From Physcia stellaris (taxonomy: Eukaryota; Ascomycota; Lecanoromycetes; Caliciales; Physciaceae): DNA of 64,000 nt. Under the pieces are notes generated by a model, which worked only from the letters and a program-made list of their open reading frames with translations, made no database searches and had not been told where the DNA came from. Positions 48,241 to 58,744 of this stretch are shown here, in pieces. Location: positions 1 to 64,000 of the forward strand of contig JABSSW010000033.1 of NCBI GenBank assembly GCA_018902385.1, read 5' to 3'. Positions within the stretch are counted from its first letter, which is position 1. Each line of letters starts with the position of its first letter. The position numbers were made by a program, and so were the translations under genes.

Positions 48241-48672
48241 ATGACTCAATCTGTTACTCGATACGACGTCGAATACGATTCTTCAAGTCCTACTTACAAG
48301 CGAATAGATCCCCCTTCTTCGATGCCTCTTCATATAATCATACTACACAAAAGCCCTCCTTGCCCTCTCGAGGAATTAACCCCCTCTAACCTTCGAAAAT
48401 CTATCAACCCATCGAATTATTTCAGAACACTAAGAGAAATCCTCACTGCCGAGATCATCAACTACAAACTACGAGATCCCGCCACACAAGACACAATACC
48501 ACCAACCAAAACAAGAGGTACATCCAATCCAAACTCTCACTCCCCGGCAGAAGAAATATGCTATGGAAAGCCGTCGTCGTCTGCTGTACCTGCGGGACGG
48601 CCTTTGAAGACCACTCTCACGAGTGGTCCCGTTGTGGGCATTATGTGGCGAGTTGCCAAACTTTCTGTGTGA
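48241..48672 (+). CDS. Small protein, possible C-terminal zinc-ribbon in a shifted frame
   Basis: The open frame from ATG 48,241 (MTQSVTRYDVEYDSSS) runs to a stop at 48,672. In the overlapping frame from about 48,560, Cys/His residues are arranged as in a small zinc ribbon (VVCCTCGTAF, HEWSRCGHYVASCQTFC). The real product probably joins the first frame to this one by a frame change near 48,550. Family unknown. Confidence 0.4.
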   Translation: MTQSVTRYDVEYDSSSPTYKRIDPPSSMPLHIIILHKSPPCPLEELTPSNLRKSINPSNYFRTLREILTAEIINYKLRDPATQDTIPPTKTRGTSNPNSHSPAEEICYGKPSSSAVPAGRPLKTTLTSGPVVGIMWRVAKLSV

Positions 48673-49727
48673 GGCAATCAGCCTGATTGAGCAAGGCGTC
48701 AGGGTCGGTGTTGGGGAGGGAGTGAGTGAGGAATTGGGGCAGGGATTGATATGCTGAGTTTGTCTACTGGGAGTTTGCGTGCTGGCTTTTTGGGGGGTTA
48801 GCTTTGAGAAAAATTGTGAAGGGAAGTGTGTGCAAAATGGTGAGGTTGAAGACATGGCTGTCGAATGAAAAGAACATGATCTGTCGGGAAAAAAAGGACG
48901 CTCGGCCTGTCTTTCTGTTGGGTCTTGAATCGATTTGAACAATTCGCTGGGCATTCACGACAGTAGTCTATACTATCATCAGCCATACTAGTCACGTAGT
49001 ACCTATACCCTCTTACAGTTCTAATTCTGTCAAACCAACAACTTCTCTGAACCTTTTAGAGCTACAGCTTCCTTTGAAAAGTTACTCGTCGTCAGGATCA
49101 TGAATGGGTCCAGGGGGCGCGCAATGACGTTGCCATGAGTTGCGAGACTTCAGACAATGCAAGGTCGTCTGTAATTAGTGACCTTACCCAATCTCAATAG
49201 ATTTATTCGAACATCAACAATAGTAGTACTACATACTCCACCTCCAAACAGACGATCTGGTCACAGTTTCCTAGACCACAAGATACAGCCCATCGAATCA
49301 TCCCCAAGCGCTCAATAATAACTTTATGAGAACGGCGGGTATTCCTGAGATGTAGAGAACAGTGGAGTTTCTTGAGGGAGATGAGCAGAGTGATTCAAAG
49401 TTTGACTTCGAAACCACATTGCTGACTCATTTCTCTCTCTCTCTCTGTCGACTCTGACTGTAGGAAAAGGGGATAGCAAGTGTGTCTGCACCAAAGAGTC
49501 ACCAACACCATGATGACTTCCCATCACGCCTATATCTGGGCAGTTCTATACCCCTTCACTTATCAATACCGAAAACCCCTCCACTTCTCTTATAGATCAA
49601 CATCTCTCTCAGCAAACAAATCTCCAAAAACAGCTCCCAGTATAACCAACACACCTCAACCTCAACCTTAAAACCAAAATCACTTCATCTCCAAAAGCAA
49701 AAACCAAAAAAACCAAAAAAAAAAGGA

Positions 49728-49933
49728 ATGGCAATAAAATGCTGCCGCTGCGCCTGGACGCACGCCGGCAACGCGGAAAGCAACCCTACTGCGCGAACCC
49801 AAACTGTCACCATAAGATCCTGTGGTGCCTATATTGGGGCGGGAGTTGTGAGCCGTGCGATCTGGGGGGTTTGGGTTCTTGTAGGGATTTGGGGTGCGGG
49901 TGGGAGGGGGAGGTGGAAGGAAGGGAAGGATAG
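49728..49933 (+). CDS. Small Cys-rich (zinc-ribbon-like) ORF with a frame change
   Basis: ATG at 49,728 gives MAIKCCRCAWTHAGN. The neighbouring frame continues with KQPYCANPNCHHKILWC and SCEPCDLGGLGSC. Together the CCxC, CxxxxCHH and CxxC spacing resembles fungal zinc-ribbon mini-proteins. A one-base frame change near 49,770 separates the halves. Low support. Confidence 0.4.
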
Positions 49934-49939
49934 GGGGTG

Positions 49940-52006
49940 AAGGGGGTAGAGGTCGTTGTGAAGAGAGCGAGGGCGGTGAGGGTTTGGTTGAGAGAGGGGG
50001 AGGGATGGTGTTATGGGCGTGAGAGCTTATATAAGCAGATTGCTGTGGGAAGAGGGGGTAGGTTGCACTTTTGGTACATTATGCGACTTTTGGATGGAGG
50101 AGGTAAGATTAGGAAACTAGGCATTATTTTGTCTCGGGCCGTGTAGCCGAAGCGTCGCAGGGCTCGGGCTTCTTCTCTACACTTTTGGCTAGCCAGGGGT
50201 CTGAGTAGCTGAGACAAGCATTATTCGAGAGATATCTTCTGTGAATCTCGATATATCTCCCTCTGACAGCACTCTGGCCTTGATTCCGTGATATCAACCT
50301 GCCTGGTGCTGTAGATTTTGTTCTGAGAAGCTCTTTACTTAATCTGAGAGGACCTTCTTTAGGGAAAAAATCTTGAAAGAAATCCGAGCAAAAATTCACC
50401 AATGACATGTGTATCTTTCATGGAAGATAGCACAACTCTAAACAATCTTTGTGGATGCTACTAAAAGACAAGCAATAAGCAGTGAATGGCCATACATTTC
50501 CCATAAGCTTAAAGCTTCAAGGGCGAGATGACGGCACAGACGTGGAGGGACCCGTCAACGAGTGAAGACATACATACGATATTGATTGAAGCCTCGCACA
50601 GGTATTGGGTTGTTCTCTGCCCTTCTTTTCTTTCGAAGATCCTTAACATATCCCTCGATCATGTGTGTTGCAATTAGATTCTTCGAATGCAGATAGCATG
50701 AGGTGACGAGAAAGTTATAGGTACGCAAGCAACGATCTGGGAAAGTAGAAACCTCGGCAGAGGTCTCTTACTCGTTTTGTCCAGAACTGATCCTTAAAGA
50801 TAGTGGTGCTATGGCTGGTGCGATAATTACTCGACTGGCATGTTGGTGGCTACGAGTTGTGGATGGTGCGATCAGTAGACGAATACACAGGGATCAGCCC
50901 CTATTCATTCCAAGAGTTGTGAGTCGACATCGTAAGGTACTGTAGGTATACTTCCACCTTCAAAGCTTCCCACGATCTTCATGGTGTGTAGACGGGATGG
51001 ATCTCAAAGTGAAACAGGCACCGATCTCCCCTTCATCTCATCTAGCTCCCAATTAGCTGCATCTCGGCACTCGATAGACGCCACTAAACCCCCCTAAAAG
51101 AGCCAAGCTTCACAACCTCCACTCATTTCCCCGCCCAGCCCTCCTTAATCCTCCGGGCTACAGGGGCACCCACATGGCCCCACGTTTAGGGGCAGAGGTT
51201 GGTCTGAGCTGCCGGCGTCTGGCAGGGTGCCTGCATGAGATCCTGCCCCAGTGCCCACTAAGAGTCACTAGCCTAGCTCAAAAATCTCAACCACCTTCCT
51301 TTCACTAAGTGATACCAGGATCTTACCCCTCTTTCGCTGCAGGTCCAAGGCTTATCTTCTGCTCCTGGCCGTACTGGAAGTGGTTGCAATATATGCACCG
51401 TGAGCTGTCGTGCAGAGAGCTCGGACTGGAAGCTGTTAGAAGGCGTGTTGCCTGCAGTAGTCCACCGTTGAAGAGGTCAAAACGTTGCATGTGCGTCCAC
51501 GCCGTTGACCAGCTGATATTCCAGATTCCCAACGAACGATTGTGGCATCGGGCTGTAACCGAGATGCAAGGAAGCGCTATCGTCCACCTTGGCGGGGTCT
51601 TGGGGATCTAGATGGCTGTCTGGCCGTTTCTGATAGACATTCTCCCCACTAGTCCATCGACTCCCCACCATGGTTCTCTAACCGAGATGGTAACATGGTT
51701 CAACGACCAGGGAAAAATGCAATTTGGCTGCATGTACTTATGTCGATGCCCTTGCATTTTCTTCTTCTCTTTCTCTCTTCATCGTCTCTAGCAGCACGCT
51801 TGCTTCGCTGTATCTTCTTTCTGTCAGGTATCTGACCGTCGTTCGTTACCTTTGCATAAAGACTCCCAGTCGAGTCGTTCCTCTCTTTGACAAAGCCATT
51901 CTTTTGAAGAAGCATTCGAAGGTCCGAGACCTGACAGAATAACCTCCATTCACTTCTTCCATAAATATTTGACATCCAGTCGCCATTTGTATATAAAATA
52001 GTCACC
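49940..52006. other. Intergenic, about 2 kb, no gene seen
   Basis: Several frames of 60-100 codons exist (for example 51,309-51,611), none with domain or splice support. The end of this stretch, with TATAAAATA at about 51,990-52,000, is the GH45 promoter/leader. Confidence 0.5.
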
Positions 52007-53218
52007 ATGCCTTCCTTCTTTCAGTCCAAGGCTCTCGCAGCCCTTCTTGCTCTCTCAGCGACTCTCGCCACCGCACAGTCCGGCAGTGGTACCACTACTC
52101 GCTACTGGTACGTTGCTCTTACCTCATGCCCAAGAATCTACTCACCATCCCCAGGGACTGCTGTAAACCCAGCTGCGCCTGGAGCGACAAGCCTGGCATC
52201 GCCTCCCCTGTCAAAACCTGCGACATCCACGACAAACCCCTGAGCGACCAAAACGCCCAGTCTGGCTGCGCTGGCGGCTCAGCCTACATGTGCAGCGACC
52301 AGTCCCCCTGGGCCGTCAGCGATGATCTCGCGTACGGCTTTGCAGCTGTCAACAGCGCTAGCCCGGCTTGCTGCGCTTGCTATCAGCTCACTTTCACTAG
52401 TGGGGCTGTCAAGGGCAAGAAGATGATCGTGCAGGCTACGAACACCGGGTCTGATGTTGGGAACACGCAGTTTGATCTTGCTGTAAGCTCTTCTCCGTTT
52501 TACTATGCATCGCGAAGATGAATGAGGCTGATGAGTTGTTCAGATGCCAGGAGGCGGCTTCGGCATGTTCGACGGCTGCTCCAAGGAGTGGGGCGCCACT
52601 TCTGCTGTTTGGGGCGCTCAGTATGGTGGTCCTTCGACCAATACTTGCTCTTCTTTTCCTCAGGCGCTGCAGCCGGGCTGCGGTTTCCGCTGGGGGTGGA
52701 TGAAGGGCGCTGATAACCCAACGTTAGTACTTTATTCTCCACTAGCATACCCCTTTGCTTCTCTTCTCGGGTGATTGCTGATGTTATGTTGCAGTGTCAA
52801 CTTCGAGGTAGTAACCTGCCCCGCCGCCATCGTCGCCAAATCTGGCTGCTCAGTTTCGGGCTATAATGCCCCCACCTCGCCCCAACCTGTGCCTGTCTCA
52901 TCTAAAAAGACAACCTCGACTCAAGCCACCACCAAGACTACCTCCTCTTCATCCAAGAGACCAACGCGCAAGCCAACGCCCGCGAAAGTGCAAGTCAAGC
53001 AGACGTCCACTATCAAAAAGCTGCTCGTAGCCACGACCCCAACCACATTGGCCAAGCATACGACTACCTCCAGCAGCTCGAGCACCACCAGTGTAAAGGC
53101 TGTCCCGACGCAGAAGCCGGTGTCGAGGAAGGGGCACCACCACCGCGCGCCGCAGCAGGAGCAGAAGGAGGTTGAGCCTGTGGCGCAGGAGCAGGAGGAC
53201 GATAGCTGTGAGGTCTGA
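52007..53218 (+). CDS. Secreted GH45 endoglucanase, 343 aa
   Basis: Four exons (52,007-52,107; 52,155-52,482; 52,544-52,722; 52,795-53,218) join to 344 codons. A signal peptide of about 23 residues (MPSFFQSKALAALLALSATL) precedes the GH45 catalytic module. TTRYWDCCKPSCAW carries the catalytic base Asp and QFDLAMPGGGFGMFDGC the proton-donor Asp. ACCACYQLTF and NFEVVTCPA are further family blocks, with many paired Cys. The enzyme cuts cellulose internally with inversion. After the module comes a Ser/Thr/Lys-rich linker and a tail with a His-rich then acidic end (KGHHHRAPQQEQ, EQEDDSCEV). No CBM1 cellulose-binding module is present. Confidence 0.95.
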
Positions 53219-54049
53219 AAGCTGTTCGCTTGAAGAGTAGGTCATTCATTTCTTTCGCAAATCTCAACCACCCTTGAGAAAAAAGCTCCGATTGTCGATT
53301 GTGGGGTTTGAAGAGTAAAAGGGAGTGTGGTGCTGTGCATAGTGTAAATAGCTCTTGAGGGGTGTGAGACTTTCTTATTCTTCTGTATATACTTTGCTTT
53401 ACTCAGAAATATTATTATCAAGAGCACAGACTCCTGCCAGAATCGAAATCTCCATCTATGGGAACATGTAAATAGTGCCGATGTCCGACGTTTCTAAATG
53501 GATCAAGTCCTCTATATAGCCGGCGTATCATTCTTCCGCGTAGTTCTTCCTGGATTTGCAATTTGGCAGTTGATTTTGGACATTGATTTCAGCGGTTATG
53601 GCTAGTGCTTTCAATCGTAGCATTTTGATCAGTTGAAATGTGTCTATAACACACTTCTATTGAATTATTATGTTGCGGATGGGAAATTTCCTTCCAACAG
53701 CGATGCATTTTTGTTCGAAGGCGAATCGAGACCCCAGCCATTCATAATTTTCTAATTTGTGGATCATGGTCTTTCTGTCAGAACCCTTCTGACGAGAGGA
53801 TTGGCTGAGGTATTTACTCAGACCAAAGATTTGGTTTTTTACTATTGAAGTAAGGTCTCGAAATTTCGTTGTATAATCATTCTTTAACAACTTTATCTCT
53901 TATTCTTGGTCTGACAATGTTATTCACTGGAGGTCGGCCAATGGTATCCCATGCACCGCTGGAAGGTAGCGCTAGAAATTCGCCTCCTATAAGGCCGCCT
54001 AGAAACTAGTACCCGAGGGACTCCAACAAAATCAGACGAACTCTGGGCT
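53219..54049. other. Intergenic, no gene seen
   Basis: Only short frames. Contains the 3' ends of the convergent GH45 and NLR genes. Confidence 0.5.
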
Positions 54050-57000
54050 CTAAAATCTGGGGGCCTCAGTACCCATACCGTGGGATTTGAGACCTGGAAG
54101 CGCCATTGCTGGGGGTGAATATCGCTGGGGCATGAAGTCAAGTTCCTCTTCAGAACACGACTCGCCTCTGAGACCATAACGAATCAGTCGCCAGGACTGT
54201 GGTCGACGAACTGATGAACTCAGGTCAGATAAGTTTGTGGAGTCGAGAGGGATTATCTCGCTATGTCCACTATTGCGCTGTCGTTTGTTGTTGAGCTGCT
54301 CGAACTCCGCCGACGTCGCTATGGAGCCTTCTTCAGCTTGATCGGATCGCTTGGATCGCTTTTGCGGTGTCATTGGATGAATGGGCCTCAAGGAAGGCTT
54401 CGGTAGGGCTTCTTGATGGGCCTTCCCCATAACCATTGCTTTCTCCACTGGACCTCCTCATCGTATGGGCGTGGATAACAGTCATCACAATCATTTGGAT
54501 AAATGAACTCTTCGCCATTGAAAACAAAAGAATAGCATGGCCGATGGTGCAGAGTTTTACAGGAGCAGCATAACACCTTCTTTCCGTTGTCATTTTCAGA
54601 TCCACACAAACACTTAATAGGGTAGTCTTCGTCTTCTTCCAGCGAAGCAGTCGAGATCATGGACTGATCAGATCTTTGTGTCAAAGATGCATTGGTATTG
54701 AGAACTGGCGCTGTGTCAGTGTCCGGAGAGAGGGGGTACAGCTGAGCATCATCGAGGACGCGAAGAATCTCGTTTGGCAAAATGATTTTTGATACATGTG
54801 CGTCTTTGGGTGGTTGGTGTTGGGCAAGTGCATGGGTAGTCGCTTCGGCTTTGGCTTGAGCCTCTGTATGCTATTAGGAAAGCATATGTGACCAGAAGGA
54901 GAGACCTAACGCATGTCTTTATGATTTATTGGGTTTTCCGCAACTTGGTCGTGCCTTAATCCGTGGTCCTCCCTAAACGGATCTTTGCCGCGAGGAACAC
55001 CGAGCAGCGGATTTTGGGTTGATGATACCATCTCAGTCCCACCAGTCGTCGCCTGCTTAGGCGGTCGCCTACGTGGGTATCGTGCTGCCATATTTTCCTT
55101 GGGGTTTTTGGATTCTTCACGGGCCATGAGATCTCGCTTCTTACGCTGCTGCTCGAGGAGCATCACTTGCATCTCGTAGTCCTGTATCACCTCATGAGCC
55201 TCTTCACTTTCTCCTTGAAAAGGTTTGGTGATGGCCCCATGCTTACCTGCAGGGCCTTGTTACGAAAACCCTGCCCTGGTGTGGAACCTCGCCCAGAAGA
55301 GAGAGATTGTCCTACTACGCTGGATCGCTAGGTGTCTATTAGCACAGTAGAGCTGCTTTCAATTCCTCAGGTAGCTTACTAAGGATTGCGGTATATCAAA
55401 GTCTTGAGGCTTCATGTGGTATGATTCTCGATGCTGACGCAGAGCGCTGGAAGATTTGAAGCCTCCTGGTACTGAGTTACAGTCAGTGCATCTGAAACTT
55501 CGGGTGTGCGACTTTTCATGTTGCTGCCTCTCCTGATCCGTTCCATAAAGCTTGTTGGTATTTCTACATCGTGACGAACGACACCTGAAACCGAGCCATC
55601 CATACAGCCGTTTGAAGCGCTGGAATCTCTCTACGTCAAGATGTGCTGGCAGCTGATCAGCAGGGGCAGCGAGCAACTTCTGAGTGGCATTGGAAACCCG
55701 AGTTTCAATGAAGGTAAGGCAAGTGGGGTCGTTTTCTTTTCGCCAAGCAAAATGTGCTGAGCCCGTGTCAGCGTTATGAGCAGCATGAAGGATCTAAATC
55801 ATACAATCTTGAGTATCAAATAGTTCCTCCTGATTTATTGACTTTTTGCGAAAAGCGAGAACTTGGCAAATCAGCTCAAGTGCAGCCGGGTGCGATTGGA
55901 ACGAGGCGAAATTTTCAATGGCTGGGTGATCCCTGCCTTGTGATAGGCATGGTCTGTCTCGCCGCCAGGTCGAAGATATTTCGTCTAATACTTCAATCAT
56001 CGTTGTCACTTGTGCACCATCAGTAGTACATCTCAGGAAGGCGATGACGTGGTCGATCCAAAATCGATTAGCATATCCATCAAGGCCATTAAAGTTGTCC
56101 AAAATAAGGGATTCGACATCGTACGTGGTCCGTTCTAAGTTGTTATCGTAGATGACGTCAAATCTGGTCCGCAGAAAGAATATGCAAGAAAGGGCGAGAT
56201 TCCGTTGAGCTACAGCGTGATCGATGAAAGGTCCACTATGTTGATGGAGGAGATACCTGCTCTCAATTTAGTTGAAGTGGATAGATGGAAGATCAACACA
56301 AACTCTTTAGCGGAAAAGTGGACTGTGTCAACAGTCCCATCGGGTAACTCCTCAATCAGAGGCCCACAGATGTCGAAAATGCTTCTGCAGATCCGATTCT
56401 GCATGCTAGGCTTGGCACAATCTAGCCGAAAGGCTATTCCATCTTCGATCTCTCGAGCTCGTAGGGGCCGCATTGCACAGCAGATCCAATTCAAGACCTC
56501 TAACGCCTGACGACGTTCGGAAGCGCTCAGATCAGAGCGTATGCGGCCTAATATTCGCTCGTACCTAGACACGGGATTAGTGGGTTTTTGCAGCGATGAG
56601 AGGTTTTGTGCAAAGGGGCAATCACGCTTCTTCTAGACCTGATGGTAGTCGCTCAAGAGCTTCGGCTATCTCTTGAGCCGTAGTCTGATTGATTTTCGAG
56701 TTCGTTGAAAACAAGCCGCACCCACAGGAACATCCCTAGTCAAGTATTTCAGCAGAAGTTTTGTTGCGCGGGACTTGTAAATTATACCTTGAGCCTTTGC
56801 GCAGATTCGTTGCCGGACTCTGCTAAGCAGCTCACCGCTAAGGTCTTCGAACGAATGAGATAACTCATCGACTTTGTGTTTGACATACAGGATGATAGCA
56901 TCATCAGTCTGACCCTTCAATTGGATTACCGTCTTTCTCGCAAGTAAGCGTTTGATGTGGCTTTCATTTCTGCTTGAGAAGAGCACTTTGCAAGATTCCG

Positions 57001-58428
57001 AGGCACTATCTTGGAGAGAAAGGAAGGTTGAAATAATCTCCTTCTGCTGTTCGACGCTACATTCATCGATGCCATCGAGGACTATACGGCAAGTTCCTAG
57101 GCTAGAAAGAATCTCGCGTAGCAGATCCTTCATTCGTTTTGTAGAGGTATTCTTCACAAAATCAACGTAAGATCGATAAATGTATGCCACCAACTCCGGC
57201 TGGGACTGTATCAGCTGAGCTGCAACGGTTCGTAGTATTTTTGTACACGTATCAGTGGAATTAAGACTGTAGCTGCAGAAGTAGAACGCAGATTGCATGT
57301 TTTGTTGCTTCTGGATATGGTCAATTAGTTGCGAACATGCCACACTCTTGCCTGACATTCTAATTAGCTCTCAGATTGAGAGGAAAAGCCTCTACCACGT
57401 ACCAGACCCTGGATTACCTGACATCCATATACTGGGTCTATTGCGACTCTCGTGCAACCATGAGGAGATGCTGTCATTCCGAAAAATCCATTCGCAAGAT
57501 CCGGTTTGGCAGCGTTTCAATAGTCTTTCAAGCCGGACCTCCTGTTCATCATCCACAGCAAGCCACTGCTGCACCTCCTTCCGCTCCATTCTTTTTCTCT
57601 GCATTTCGCTATCTTCTATTTGCCTCTGAGATTCTAGTGCAGCTTCCTTGGCGGCCGCAAAATGGATGGAAGCTGCTTCTCGGTCCAAAAGATCGGAATG
57701 GCGCCTCAGATTAGCGAGGATGGAACCAAAGCGTTGTTCAAAGTTTTTCCAGGTGCACTCGAACACTAAATGCCATGCTGGGGATCTATCTCTCGATTAG
57801 TAAGAGGCACTAACAAGTGAATATCAATTGGAGGCATTTTTTACCTCTCCTGCGAAAGAATTTGTACGCCCGCCCGTGGAAGTCAACTACATCTGCGTAG
57901 ATAAGACCTAAGGCTTTTTGAAAACCCTCGTCTTTCCCAAAAGTTTGGCGTAGTCTGTCAATACTTGGTAGCTCCTCCGCAATTTGTCTATAAGCCTCCA
58001 GTAATTTTTCGAAAACATTGGTGTACTGGCTTGCTAGCTGATATATGTCATCGGACTGGCTGGTAGAGTGCAATACGATTCAGTGCTAATACATACCTGT
58101 AGCATAAGTTTAAGTGGCCCCTATCAATGCCTACAGTCAGCCGCTGAGTACAATGTGCCGGAACCAAGACGGTCTATACCCAAACCCAGGCCATCGGCGA
58201 AAACCCTTGACATCCAGCCTCAATAACCCTGGCGTAGTTTTCCATGAATTTGAGAAATGGATCCACCCTTCGCATATTCTGGATCGATTGTCGTTCTGCT
58301 TGTTGCTGCTCGATTCTTCGTATAGCGGAGCGTACATCTTGTAGTGTCGTAGAGTGAAAATCGCGAGCATCATCACGTGAGATAGAGGTGCCCAATCTTT
58401 CAAAAGCATCTTTCACATCTGCTGTCAT
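54050..58428 (-). CDS. STAND/NLR protein: DUF7708-like, NACHT, C2H2 and PHD-like zinc modules
   Basis: Multi-exon gene from ATG 58,428. Clear exons are 58,180-58,428, 58,097-58,120 (GPLKLMLQ), 57,845-58,055, 57,403-57,777, 56,788-57,351, 56,626-56,735 and 56,304-56,564; further ones begin at 56,256. The N-terminal helical region (FLKFMENYARVIEAGCQGF, SPMAWVW, GPLKLMLQ) resembles the DUF7708 domain of fungal NLRs. NACHT follows, with Walker A GNPGSGKS across an intron and Walker B CRIVLDGIDEC, then a winged-helix-like segment (LEVLNWICCAMRPLRAREIE). Two C2H2 units lie at about 55,430-55,590, then DYEMQVMLLEQQRKKRDLMA and a PHD-like CLCG-CCSC-HHRPC-CDDC cluster (54,480-54,620). One-base frame changes near 56,685 and 54,430 and an in-frame TAG near 55,794 are either splice details, assembly error or decay. 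Confidence 0.85.
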
Positions 58429-58744
58429 CTTTCAAAGCGCTTACATATAGCCTGGAGATAGGGACGGCAACTACTACGTCTTCGGGCTTTCTCTTCCCAT
58501 CGATCGTTTTTGAACACTTGACAGACTGGATGGAAAAAAGATAAAACATGGGGAAGGATCGGGCCATTTCGAAGAAATGTACTCCGTAAGTGAATGAAAG
58601 CCTTGCAAATCAGCCCCACAACGTAAGCGCCTGGGAATTGGGGCGCGAGGGGCGGTGCTGCCTACTCCAGGAAATGAACCCTAACCCTGGAAACATACAG
58701 CGAAACGATTGGTAGCGACATGTTTGCTATCATTGACTCAGGAA
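58429..58744. promoter_or_regulatory. Shared divergent promoter region, NLR and SNF2 helicase
   Basis: Start codons of the two head-to-head genes are about 316 bases apart, so transcription of both must start here. No obvious TATA box. The SNF2 start is not certain, so the interval may be slightly different. Confidence 0.5.
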
